Shown: piece by piece, positions 1 through 6,394 of the stretch
Numbering within the stretch: position 1 is the first letter of the stretch
Layout: each line of letters begins with the position of its first letter
Assembly: GCF_010892395.1 (NCBI RefSeq)
Contig: NZ_JAACKB010000330.1
Coordinates: 1 to 6,547 of the forward strand
DNA from: Sulfurovum sp. bin170
Lineage (GTDB): Bacteria; Campylobacterota; Campylobacteria; Campylobacterales; Sulfurovaceae
Direction of reading: 5' to 3'
Length of the DNA stretch: 6,547 bases
The notes under the pieces: model-generated
What the model saw: the letters and a program-made list of their open reading frames with translations, nothing else
The model's database searches: none
What the model was told of the DNA's origin: nothing
Position numbers and translations under genes: made by a program

Positions 1-296
1 AGAGTGGTAAAATAGAAGCGATGTTAATGGATTTTATCTTGGCAGAGGTTATCTATGTGTTAAAAAGAATTTACAAGTATAAAAAAGATGATATATCTTC
101 TGCATTAAAAAAGCTACTTTTATACAATCATCTCTATACCGAAAATAAATTAATTACTTTTGAGGCTCTTGAGATTTATGCTGATAAAAATATAGATTTT
201 GCTGATGCTATGTTGTGTGCTAAAAAGAAGTTAGAGGGATTTGAAATTATTAGTTTTGATAGAGATATTGGGCGTTGTTCTGATGGAAAGAGTTAA
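1..296 (+). CDS. PIN-domain (VapC-like) ribonuclease, 5'-truncated by window edge
   Basis: C-terminal part of a PIN-domain protein, the family of Mg2+-dependent RNases that includes VapC toxins. The frame is open to the left edge, so the ATG at 21 is probably internal and the true start lies outside. Numbering from that ATG, the visible PIN features are the helix with a conserved Glu (LAEVIYVL, E9), the DFADA motif with the third acidic residue (D62), and SFDRD near the end (D80/D82), which matches the fourth acidic position followed by the last strand. The first catalytic Asp, normally within the first ten residues of the protein, is not in the window. An antitoxin gene, usually just upstream of vapC, would also lie off the left edge and cannot be confirmed. 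There is no terminator-like hairpin between this gene and the transporter 43 bp downstream. PIN assignment is fairly secure; a toxin role is inference. Confidence 0.75.
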   Translation, partial: SGKIEAMLMDFILAEVIYVLKRIYKYKKDDISSALKKLLLYNHLYTENKLITFEALEIYADKNIDFADAMLCAKKKLEGFEIISFDRDIGRCSDGKS

Positions 297-327
297 ATAA
301 AAAGTTTAATATGATTAAAAATATGAC

Positions 328-332
328 AGGAG
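328..332 (+). promoter_or_regulatory. Shine-Dalgarno deciding the GTG start of the TRAP permease
   Basis: AGGAG lies seven bases before the GTG at 340. It also lies inside a short frame from ATG 311 (or ATG 323) to TGA 341-343, encoding MIKNMTGVRE. That stop overlaps the GTG as GTGA, so terminating ribosomes could re-initiate here. No Shine-Dalgarno sequence precedes ATG 311, so the short frame may well be chance. Confidence 0.6.
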
Positions 333-339
333 TGCGAGA

Positions 340-2190
340 GTGACCTACCAAATCGACACCCTAACCAAAAAAACAGGCTCTCTAACAGCCATCTTAGCCC
401 TAATCTTAGCCCTACTAGTAGGCTACGACGCAACAGTTCGATACCTTTTTTCAGAAGGTTCAATCGCCCTGCAAGAGATAGAGTGGCATCTTTTTGATAT
501 TGTTTTCCTCTTAGGTCTCTCTTATGCACTCAAACATGATAAACATGTAAGGGTAGATATATTTTTTGCTAACTACTCCAAAGATACCAAGGCTATAGTT
601 CAAATTTTATCTATGCTGATTTTAGTCATTCCTTTCTCACTATTCTTTCTAAGTGGCTCTTTTGATATGACCGTTCAATCTTATGTTCAAAATGAGATTT
701 CATCTGACCCAGGGGGATTGACTCATCGTTATCTGATAAAGGGCGTACTGTTTTTGGCATTTGTTCTTTTGGTACTTCAAGCTATTTCAGAGATTATAAA
801 AGCTTATAAGAAACTAGAATCTAAGAGACGACTATTTATTTATTTGGCTATAGTAGCTCTGTTTTTTATCTTCTCATCACTTCATCTACCATTTCTGCTT
901 GACCCTTTATGGTTGATGTTTTTGTTAACTCTCTTTTTGCTTATGAGTGGTTTCCAAGTGGCATTTGTATTTGCAGGAGTTGCACTATTTTTTGCTTTGA
1001 TTTCTGATGAGATGGGCTTACATGTTTTGGATATGTTGCCTTATCGTGTCTATGGAATTATGGGTAATGTTACGCTTATGGCTGTACCTCTTTTTATCTT
1101 GATGGGGTTGATTTTGGAGAAGTCTAAGATAGCAGAGGATTTGCTTTTTTCTATGGGACAACTCTTTGGTCGAGTGCGAGGTGGTTTGGCTATCTCTGTG
1201 GTGGTGGTTGGAGCTATTTTGGCAGCGAGTACAGGGATTGTTGGGGCTTCTGTAGTGATGATGAGTTTGATTGCTCTGCCTTTAATGCTCAAACACAAAT
1301 ATTCGCCTGAATTGGCAACTGGGGCGATTGCCTCTAGTGGAACTTTAGGTCAGATTATTCCTCCCTCTATTGTTTTAATTATTTTGGGTGACCAGATGCA
1401 TCTTAGTGTAGGAGACCTATTTAAAGCAGCAGTGGTTCCTGGTATTTTACTTATAATTTTATATATAGCCTATATCCTTATCTATGCAAGATTAAAACCA
1501 TCTGTGGCTCCTGTAATTGAGAGTGATGAGGATTATGGTAAAGTTGTCAAAAAGGCATTAAAAGTTATCGCTCCTCCTCTCTTACTCATTATAACTGTAC
1601 TTGGAACTATCTTTGCAGGGGTGGCTAGTCCTACAGAGTCGGCAGCCTTTGGGGTAATTGGGGCTTTACTTTTGGCTCTATATAATCGTCAGTTCTCTTT
1701 TGAACTACTTCGCTACTCCTCTATTGAGAGTGTGAAGCTAACCTCTATGATATTTATGATACTTATTGGAGCTACTGCTTTTTCACTGGTTTTTAATGAA
1801 CTTGGTGGGGATGTGATGGCGATGGAATTCTTTAAAGGTGACATTGGCGACAAGTGGGCGTTTATACTTATAGCAATGCTAGTTATATTTCTGCTTGGGT
1901 TCTTTATAGACTTTATAGAGATAGCCTTTGTGGTTGTGCCGATACTTGTACCTATCGTTTATGCGTTTGGGATTGACCCTGTTTGGTTTGCGATTTTGAT
2001 AGCTCTGAATCTACAAGCCTCATTTTTGACCCCACCGTTTGGATTTGCACTCTTTTATCTTAAGGGGGCTTCGGGGGATATGGTAACTACGGGGCAAATT
2101 TATCGTGGGGTTATACCGTTTATTGGGTTGCAGTTATTGGCGTTGCTGATTATTCTGCTGTTTCCTGATTTGATTTATATATTTGGGTAG
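340..2190 (+). CDS. TRAP transporter fused DctQ-DctM permease (FcbT2/FcbT3-like)
   Basis: Fused small and large membrane subunits of a tripartite ATP-independent periplasmic (TRAP) transporter, which uses an ion gradient to import a substrate, often an organic acid, delivered by a DctP-type binding protein. Residues 1-160 are the four-helix DctQ part (LQEIEWHLFDIVFLLG, KHDKHVRVDIF, and SSDPGGL at 121-127). A bridging helix at about 163-185 leads to DctM (187-616), marked by ASTGIVGASVVMM (296-308), ASSGTLGQIIPPSIVLIILGD (331-351), ASPTESAAFG (429-438) and SFLTPPFGFALFYLKG (561-576). DPGG and GTLGQIIPPS suggest the mannitol/chloroaromatic-type subgroup (COG4665/COG4664), from memory of the family. 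The start is GTG at 340, with AGGAG at 328-332 seven bases upstream. No binding-protein gene is in the window, so the substrate is unknown. The first 44 codons use C-ending codons unlike the rest. The stop TAG lies inside a REP-like repeat. Confidence 0.93.
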   Translation: MTYQIDTLTKKTGSLTAILALILALLVGYDATVRYLFSEGSIALQEIEWHLFDIVFLLGLSYALKHDKHVRVDIFFANYSKDTKAIVQILSMLILVIPFSLFFLSGSFDMTVQSYVQNEISSDPGGLTHRYLIKGVLFLAFVLLVLQAISEIIKAYKKLESKRRLFIYLAIVALFFIFSSLHLPFLLDPLWLMFLLTLFLLMSGFQVAFVFAGVALFFALISDEMGLHVLDMLPYRVYGIMGNVTLMAVPLFILMGLILEKSKIAEDLLFSMGQLFGRVRGGLAISVVVVGAILAASTGIVGASVVMMSLIALPLMLKHKYSPELATGAIASSGTLGQIIPPSIVLIILGDQMHLSVGDLFKAAVVPGILLIILYIAYILIYARLKPSVAPVIESDEDYGKVVKKALKVIAPPLLLIITVLGTIFAGVASPTESAAFGVIGALLLALYNRQFSFELLRYSSIESVKLTSMIFMILIGATAFSLVFNELGGDVMAMEFFKGDIGDKWAFILIAMLVIFLLGFFIDFIEIAFVVVPILVPIVYAFGIDPVWFAILIALNLQASFLTPPFGFALFYLKGASGDMVTTGQIYRGVIPFIGLQLLALLIILLFPDLIYIFG

Positions 2191-2281
2191 GGTGCGATTG
2201 CCATCGCACCCAATATCGGCACAATAAAAGATGTTTGTTAGAAAATTAAATATTAAGGTGCGTTGGCAATCGCACCCTACC
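2186..2281. repeat. BIME-like pair of inverted REP elements
   Basis: Two 25-bp units in opposite orientation, 2186-2210 and 2257-2281, match as reverse complements at 24 of 25 positions and are separated by 46 bp of AT-rich sequence. Unit 1 has a GTAG foot (2187-2190), then stem GGTGCGAT (2191-2198), loop TGCC, and stem ATCGCACC (2203-2210). Unit 2 has the same order on the minus strand, with its GTAG read as CTAC at 2277-2280 and a one-mismatch stem. A GTAG foot followed by a palindromic stem is the signature of REP elements mobilised by RAYT (TnpA_REP) transposases, and two facing units make a BIME. No RAYT gene is in the window. The TAG of unit 1's GTAG is the stop codon of the TRAP permease. 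Neither stem has a U-tract on its 3' side, so this is not a classical terminator, though it could protect the 3' ends of both converging transcripts. Confidence 0.8.
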
Positions 2282-2305
2282 AATTTGGATTATGATGAGA
2301 TATTT

Positions 2306-2340
2306 AAAAGGTTATGCATTTCAAATTCATCGCCATAACC
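2306..2340 (-). terminator. Possible weak terminator of the response-regulator gene
   Basis: On the minus strand, eight bases past the regulator's stop, GGTTATG (2340-2334) pairs with CATAACC (2316-2310) across a 17-nt loop and is followed by TTTT (2309-2306). The stem is short, the loop long and the T-run only four, so this is tentative. The REP hairpins further on may also contribute. Confidence 0.35.
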
Positions 2341-2347
2341 ATCATAT

Positions 2348-3034
2348 CTATTTACTATAAGTAATATATCCCATTCCTTTAACATTTTCAATTAGATGTG
2401 TATCGGTCTTTTCACGAATCCGATGTACTAATGCTCTTAGGGTATTACAACTCCTATTTTCATGCCAAATGTGACCACATATCTGCTCATTGGATACAGT
2501 TGTATTTTTACTTTTGGCTAAAATCTCCATAAATTTATGTCCATTTTTACTTAAAAAAACTTCTTTGTTATCTCTGCATAAACGCTGTAGTTTTGTGTTG
2601 AAGTAGTACTCATTGATGAGTTTAAGTTTGATATTATCTGAATTTTCTTTCTTTTTTTTATTGTCTAAAAGTGCAAGATGCATTGTGGCAAGTATCTCTT
2701 TTTCACGATAAGGTTTGAGCAGATAGGCATAGGCACTACTCTCATAGGCAGACTCTATTATCTCTCTGTTGGAGTAAGCTGTGAGATAGATGATTTTGCA
2801 ATCAGGACTATTGCGACAAATCTGCATGGCAGCCTCTGTACCACTCATCTGCCCTTTTAGCATAATATCCATCAAAACAATATTGGGTTTATCTCTTTTG
2901 GCAATCTCTATCGCTTTGCGACCAGTGTCAGCAATATCAAGAACTCTGTAACCGTTATCTTTTAGCATACAGCTAAGATATTCAGCAGGAATCAATTTAT
3001 CTTCTACAATAAGTACGGTTTTTCTATTTTTCAC
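2348..3034 (-). CDS. Two-component response regulator, REC + OmpR/PhoB winged helix
   Basis: Cytoplasmic transcription regulator, probably phosphorylated by the divergent kinase next door. The receiver domain spans about residues 5-122: acidic pair E11-D12, phosphoacceptor D56 in VLMDIML, switch Thr T85 in LTAYS, and conserved K107 in LLKPY. A lysine-rich linker (126-131) leads to a winged-helix DNA-binding domain (about 140-226), recognised by the pattern FLSKNGHKFMEILAKS, VSNEQICGHIW, NTLRALVHRIREK and the wing IENVKGMGYITY. All key REC residues are intact. The start is GTG at 3034-3032, with AAGGA six bases upstream (3045-3041); the nearby ATG (3036-3034) is followed at once by TGA, and the GTG frame has a stop four codons upstream. 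The linker codons contain an A8 run (T8 at 2652-2659). Family assignment is secure; the regulon is unknown. Confidence 0.93.
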   Translation of the reverse strand: MKNRKTVLIVEDKLIPAEYLSCMLKDNGYRVLDIADTGRKAIEIAKRDKPNIVLMDIMLKGQMSGTEAAMQICRNSPDCKIIYLTAYSNREIIESAYESSAYAYLLKPYREKEILATMHLALLDNKKKKENSDNIKLKLINEYYFNTKLQRLCRDNKEVFLSKNGHKFMEILAKSKNTTVSNEQICGHIWHENRSCNTLRALVHRIREKTDTHLIENVKGMGYITYSK

Positions 3035-3153
3035 ATAATATCCTTATAAATATTAAAAATTATTAAAAATTGTAAGTTAATGTAATATTTTACTCTTTTA
3101 TCCATGAAAATCTGATAAGATATGAAACAAGAACTGTTTGTAAAGGTTAGATT
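3035..3153. promoter_or_regulatory. Divergent intergenic promoter region of the two-component system
   Basis: 119 bp separate the start codons of the regulator (minus) and kinase (plus), so both promoters must lie here or within the genes. On the regulator side is a perfect 10-bp tandem direct repeat, TATTAAAAAT twice at 3051-3070. OmpR-type regulators bind direct repeats spaced by about one helical turn, so this is a candidate autoregulatory site (inference). On the kinase side an extended -10-like TGATAAGAT (3113-3121) lies 32 bases before the kinase ATG; no convincing -35 is seen. The kinase Shine-Dalgarno AAAGG (3142-3146) is seven bases before its ATG. The T/A-rich composition means the repeat could be low-complexity sequence. 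Confidence 0.5.
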
Positions 3154-4305
3154 ATGGTAAGTAAGCTAAAAGAGATTTTTAGAAGTAGAAAACATCAAGA
3201 TATTATGTTGGTTGGACTTTTTCTATCTTCCATTATTGTTTATATTAGTTTGGCACTTTTGGCGTTTATTATGCAAATATATTACATATTTTTTATAAAA
3301 TTGATACTTCTTTTTTTGATGATTGCTCTGCTTTGGTTCTATCTAAGATATTTTAAGACAAAACTTTTTGCCTCTATATTGATTGTTATTATAGAGGCAG
3401 AGTCAAGCTTAGCTGTGCTTAATAGAGAATTTTATGAGTTTATTACGATTTATCCTTTTCTGATTATTTTTGGATTTTACTTCTTTTTTAGACTAAAGAC
3501 AGCTCTCTGGATGACACTTGTGCATCTTCTCTATTGGACAGGTGCTACTGCTCTGAAATATAGGGAGATACAAGAGGTAACTTTTGCAGATCGGACACCT
3601 GACTTTAATATGTTTACCACATCTGTAGTTGTTATAATCTTGGGGATATTTTACAACATATCCACAGAGGTGTCCTACGAAAAACTAGAGAAAGATGATA
3701 GGATAAAAGCATTTTTGCTCAAAGAGATACACCACCGAATCAAAAATAATCTCAATATCATCACCTCTATCTTTGGGCTACAGATGCTTAGCATAAAAAA
3801 GAGCAGTAACTTGCAACAGAATCCCTATGATATGTTAAAAGAGAATAAAGTTCGTATAGAGTCTATAGCTATGATACACGAGGCACTCTACAAAGATTAT
3901 AATATGGAGAAGATAGATTTTGAGGAGTATACCATGAATCTAATAGATTTGATAAATCAGACCTATAGCAGAGATATATCTGTAGAGATTGACTCAAATC
4001 ATATTTCTCTGTTGACAAATAGAGTTTTTCAATTGGGTATTATTTTAAATGAACTCTTTACTAACTCCATAAAATACGCTTTTGATTCAGATAAAGAGGA
4101 GGAGATAGAGATTTCGTTGAGAAAAGAAGATGATAAATATATTTTGATATATCATGAGATTAATAACAACTTCTCTCTTTTGGAAAAGTTGACACATAGT
4201 GAATCTTTGGGGATGAAACTTATCTATCTGACTGTAAGAGAGATGGATGGAGAGCTTGATATATCACAAAATGGTGGGCTTATTTTTAGAATAGAGTTTA
4301 TTTAA
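3154..4305 (+). CDS. Membrane histidine kinase, 6-TM sensor + HisKA_2 + HATPase
   Basis: Inner-membrane sensor kinase of 383 residues, probably the partner of the divergent response regulator. Six hydrophobic segments at roughly 16-38, 42-64, 70-88, 95-113, 115-133 and 152-170 form an integral membrane sensor with no large periplasmic domain; the signal is unknown. The HisKA_2 dimerisation/phosphotransfer helix starts at about 185 with KEIHHRIKNNLN; by alignment with DHR in related kinases the phosphorylated residue is probably H194. The HATPase domain (about 285-383) shows an intact N box, ILNELFTNSIKYAF, with N299 and N304, and a G2-like SLGMKLI (351-357). The G1 box, normally DxGxG, reads E335-I-N-N-N, so the adenine-contacting Asp and both glycines are replaced. 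Kinase activity may be altered, or the alignment may shift by a few residues. The start has a good Shine-Dalgarno. Confidence 0.92.
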   Translation: MVSKLKEIFRSRKHQDIMLVGLFLSSIIVYISLALLAFIMQIYYIFFIKLILLFLMIALLWFYLRYFKTKLFASILIVIIEAESSLAVLNREFYEFITIYPFLIIFGFYFFFRLKTALWMTLVHLLYWTGATALKYREIQEVTFADRTPDFNMFTTSVVVIILGIFYNISTEVSYEKLEKDDRIKAFLLKEIHHRIKNNLNIITSIFGLQMLSIKKSSNLQQNPYDMLKENKVRIESIAMIHEALYKDYNMEKIDFEEYTMNLIDLINQTYSRDISVEIDSNHISLLTNRVFQLGIILNELFTNSIKYAFDSDKEEEIEISLRKEDDKYILIYHEINNNFSLLEKLTHSESLGMKLIYLTVREMDGELDISQNGGLIFRIEFI

Positions 4306-4338
4306 GAATTTCCTGATAGAACTATTCTTTATGTTTTT
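4304..4338 (+). terminator. Possible weak terminator after the histidine kinase
   Basis: AAGAAT (4304-4309, overlapping the stop codon) can pair with ATTCTT (4324-4329) across a 14-nt loop, with a T5 run at 4334-4338 four bases later. The weak stem and the gap before the T-run make this tentative. Confidence 0.3.
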
Positions 4339-4374
4339 AAATATCAAAAAATAGTAAAAAACCATAAAACATAA

Positions 4375-4402
4375 TTGTTTCGTAATTCTTCCGTTATATA
4401 AT
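4375..4402 (+). promoter_or_regulatory. Sigma70-like promoter of the lipoprotein operon
   Basis: TTGTTT (4375-4380) and a perfect TATAAT (4397-4402) are separated by 16 bp, which predicts transcription start near 4409 and a leader of about 45 nt before the ATG at 4453. This is the clearest promoter in the window, and it sits in the gap between the kinase and the lipoprotein genes, implying independent transcription of the latter. Confidence 0.7.
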
Positions 4403-4425
4403 ACGAAATAGTATTAAAAAATACT
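4378..4425. promoter_or_regulatory. Overlapping inverted repeats at the lipoprotein promoter (candidate operators)
   Basis: Three perfect inverted repeats overlap the promoter: TTTCGTA (4378-4384) with TACGAAA (4402-4408), flanking the -10; TAATAC (4399-4404) with GTATTA (4411-4416); and AGTATT (4410-4415) with AATACT (4420-4425). The last two share the GTATT half-site, giving an alternating array at the likely start site, where a repressor would act. The DNA is AT-rich, so some symmetry is expected by chance. The regulator is unknown. Confidence 0.4.
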
Positions 4426-4452
4426 AAATAAAAATAGAAAAAGGGGCTTGTA

Positions 4453-5499
4453 ATGAGAAGATTGATTACAAACATGGCAATGATGACAGTGCTACTGCTT
4501 TTTGCAGTAGGTTGTGGAGAGGGGAGTTCAACAAATAGCACTCCTACAGAAGATGGAGCTACAGGTATGACAGTTAATGTATCTGTGGATAAGGGTAAAA
4601 GTCAAGGGAGTTTGTATCAGAAGACGGATATGCAGATTCATCATGTTGGATTAGAAGTTGATGGTGGTGGTTTAACTGCAGTATATCCTGATGATATGAA
4701 TTCTTTAGATGGTTGGCAATTTGATATATTTGGACTACCTACAGGAACCTCTTTAACTTTTGAGGCAAGGGCGTATAACTTAAGTAATGAGGTATTGGCT
4801 AAAGCAACTACCATACTAACAATAGCCCCAGGAGAACATCCTGTAATAGAGATGGGATTGGTGCAAGAAGTGACGGGGGCAGATGTAGAAGATGAACCAA
4901 TTCATATAATAGGTAAAACAATTACTGAAAATGCTGGGGACGCTAGTTTGTCTGATATTGTATTTACTTTATCAAATCCAGAAGAGATACATTATGATTA
5001 TGAAGTCATAAATGAGAGTGGAGAGTCTGAGTTTGGTGGTGATACTTATAATCAACCAACTACTTTTACATCATTAATGATTACAGGAATTGCAGATGGT
5101 ACATATATGCTGCAGATAATTTCAAACAATTATGAATACTACTCCTATGTTCTTATTGTTCAAGATGGAGATATAGCTAATATATATGAAGCACCTGCTA
5201 TTGGATATCCTGATATGGTGGTTAATGATACTACTTTAACTATGTTTTTCTATACCGCAGGTGCTGATACATTTGCGTATGAGATAACCAGTGGTGCAGG
5301 TACTATTACTTCTCATGTTGTTGATACAACAACAGCAAACCCTTCTATATGGACACATAATTATGCCGTAACCATAGAAGGATATGATGCTAGTAGTGAC
5401 TTTAAGATAAAGTTTACAGCAACAAATACATTAATACCAGATATTACTGCATATCCTACCAGTCATAGAATTTTTCCTATACACGGTAATCCTCAATAA
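4453..5499 (+). CDS. Secreted lipoprotein with beta-rich domains, function unknown
   Basis: I do not recognise a specific family. Residues 1-20 form a lipoprotein signal peptide: positive start MRR, hydrophobic stretch TVLLLFAV, and lipobox AVGC with lipidated C21. Gly at +2 argues against the Asp inner-membrane retention signal, so an outer-membrane or surface location is likely. After a Ser/Thr-rich linker (22-37) come apparently beta-rich segments: about 38-137 (FEARAYNLSNEVLAKATT is typical of Ig-like or carboxypeptidase-regulatory folds), about 150-245, and about 255-335, rich in Thr, Asp, Gly and Tyr. There are no Cys residues after C21. The ATG is preceded by AAGGGG (4441-4446) at six bases. 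Its TAA overlaps the next gene's ATG by one base (TAATG), so the two are co-translated and probably act together. Domain limits are estimated by eye. Confidence 0.82.
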   Translation: MRRLITNMAMMTVLLLFAVGCGEGSSTNSTPTEDGATGMTVNVSVDKGKSQGSLYQKTDMQIHHVGLEVDGGGLTAVYPDDMNSLDGWQFDIFGLPTGTSLTFEARAYNLSNEVLAKATTILTIAPGEHPVIEMGLVQEVTGADVEDEPIHIIGKTITENAGDASLSDIVFTLSNPEEIHYDYEVINESGESEFGGDTYNQPTTFTSLMITGIADGTYMLQIISNNYEYYSYVLIVQDGDIANIYEAPAIGYPDMVVNDTTLTMFFYTAGADTFAYEITSGAGTITSHVVDTTTANPSIWTHNYAVTIEGYDASSDFKIKFTATNTLIPDITAYPTSHRIFPIHGNPQ

Positions 5500-6371
5500 T
5501 GAGCTACTCTAACTTTTTAAAAAGTGGCTTGACTTCCACTTTACTCCTCCTATTGGTGGGGTGTGGGGGAGGTGGTGGTGGCTCCTCATCTGGTGATGAT
5601 GGCTTTCAAAATTTAGATTTGTATGGATTTAACCTAAGCTTTACGGATAATCAGTTTAGATATGAGATGGAAAATATCAGTGACTCTACTCTACTTCCTC
5701 ACTATTTTGATTTTGGTACGGATGATTTTGAGCTAGAGAGTGAAGACAGACAGATATTTGTCAACCAAAAAAGAGGCAGTAGCAATGATGTATCTTATAG
5801 CCTAGAGAGCAGTGGTAGCATGGTCGCCAAAGATGATGAGAATATCTTTAGACTCTCCATCACCGCTATAGAGGATGTCAAACTAGAGAGACTCGATGCG
5901 TATAGAACCAAACCGCTCACGCTTGAGGGCAAAAAGTATGTTGTCAAAAAAGAGTATCTAGCCAACTACTACGCAGTAGAGAGATTGACCTCTGATACTA
6001 CTTTTGACAGTTTGACAGAGTTTACGGCAAAACATACCCAGATTCCTTTTATAGGAAGTAGATCCTATGGATTGGTCTTTGGAGAAGAGGGTAAACTACA
6101 AGCAAAACAGAGAGAAGATGATAAGTACGCTGATGTAGGAAGTTATGAGATAAAAGAGATAGAGGGTCAGAAGATCCTTTTTGTATACTCTGATAATCTA
6201 AATCAATATGATGCTCATGGCTGTTATATCCTAGATTATGGTTTCGTTTGGGAGGCTAGATGCCATCTAAAAGATAGCTCAGAAGAGCTTGATTTTTATA
6301 ATAGAGAGATTTATGAGCCTATTTTGGAGTATATGCAGACCAATTTTGTGGATATTACCATTTCGATTTAA
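5499..6371 (+). CDS. Second lipoprotein with poly-Gly linker, function unknown
   Basis: No family recognised. The signal peptide ends in a canonical lipobox, LVGC, with lipidated C22, followed by six glycines and SSSGDDG, a flexible linker typical of surface lipoproteins in this kind of genome. The mature part (about 38-290) is acidic and polar with many aromatic residues and no further membrane segment. C242 and C255 are its only other cysteines and could form a disulfide in the periplasm or at the surface. The start ATG at 5499 overlaps the upstream TAA, and no good Shine-Dalgarno precedes it (the nearest is a weak CGGTAA), so translation probably depends on coupling to the upstream lipoprotein gene. 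The G-run in the linker codons is interrupted (longest run five). The stop codon lies inside a terminator stem. Confidence 0.82.
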   Translation: MSYSNFLKSGLTSTLLLLLVGCGGGGGGSSSGDDGFQNLDLYGFNLSFTDNQFRYEMENISDSTLLPHYFDFGTDDFELESEDRQIFVNQKRGSSNDVSYSLESSGSMVAKDDENIFRLSITAIEDVKLERLDAYRTKPLTLEGKKYVVKKEYLANYYAVERLTSDTTFDSLTEFTAKHTQIPFIGSRSYGLVFGEEGKLQAKQREDDKYADVGSYEIKEIEGQKILFVYSDNLNQYDAHGCYILDYGFVWEARCHLKDSSEELDFYNREIYEPILEYMQTNFVDITISI

Positions 6372-6394
6372 CTATTTTGAAATAGTTATTTTTT
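6369..6394 (+). terminator. Rho-independent terminator of the lipoprotein operon
   Basis: TAACTATT (6369-6376), loop TTGA, AATAGTTA (6381-6388): a perfect 8-bp stem followed directly by six T (6389-6394). The stem is AT-rich, hence not very stable, but its geometry and position at the operon end are right. It begins at the stop codon TAA. Confidence 0.75.

Noticed and set aside
293..529. Minus-strand frame of 78 codons across the start of the permease gene
   Set aside because: It is antisense to a well-supported gene, and its Leu/Arg-rich low-complexity product has no family features.
1050..1298. Minus-strand frame of 82 codons inside the permease gene
   Set aside because: Shadow of conserved DctM coding sequence; no independent support.
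2190..2276. REP hairpins as ordinary rho-independent terminators
   Set aside because: Neither hairpin is followed by a T-run on the strand it would terminate, and the GTAG foot and inverted pairing fit REP/BIME elements better.
2678..2860. Plus-strand frame of 60 codons inside the response-regulator gene
   Set aside because: Antisense to the conserved receiver domain with no recognisable product.
4344..4541. Minus-strand frame of 65 codons across the lipoprotein promoter
   Set aside because: It overlaps a clear promoter and the signal-peptide codons of the lipoprotein gene; no good start site.
5556..5581. G-rich tract in the second lipoprotein gene as a phase-variation site
   Set aside because: The longest uninterrupted G run is five, shorter than the eight or more typical of contingency loci in Campylobacter; the rest is mixed Gly codons.
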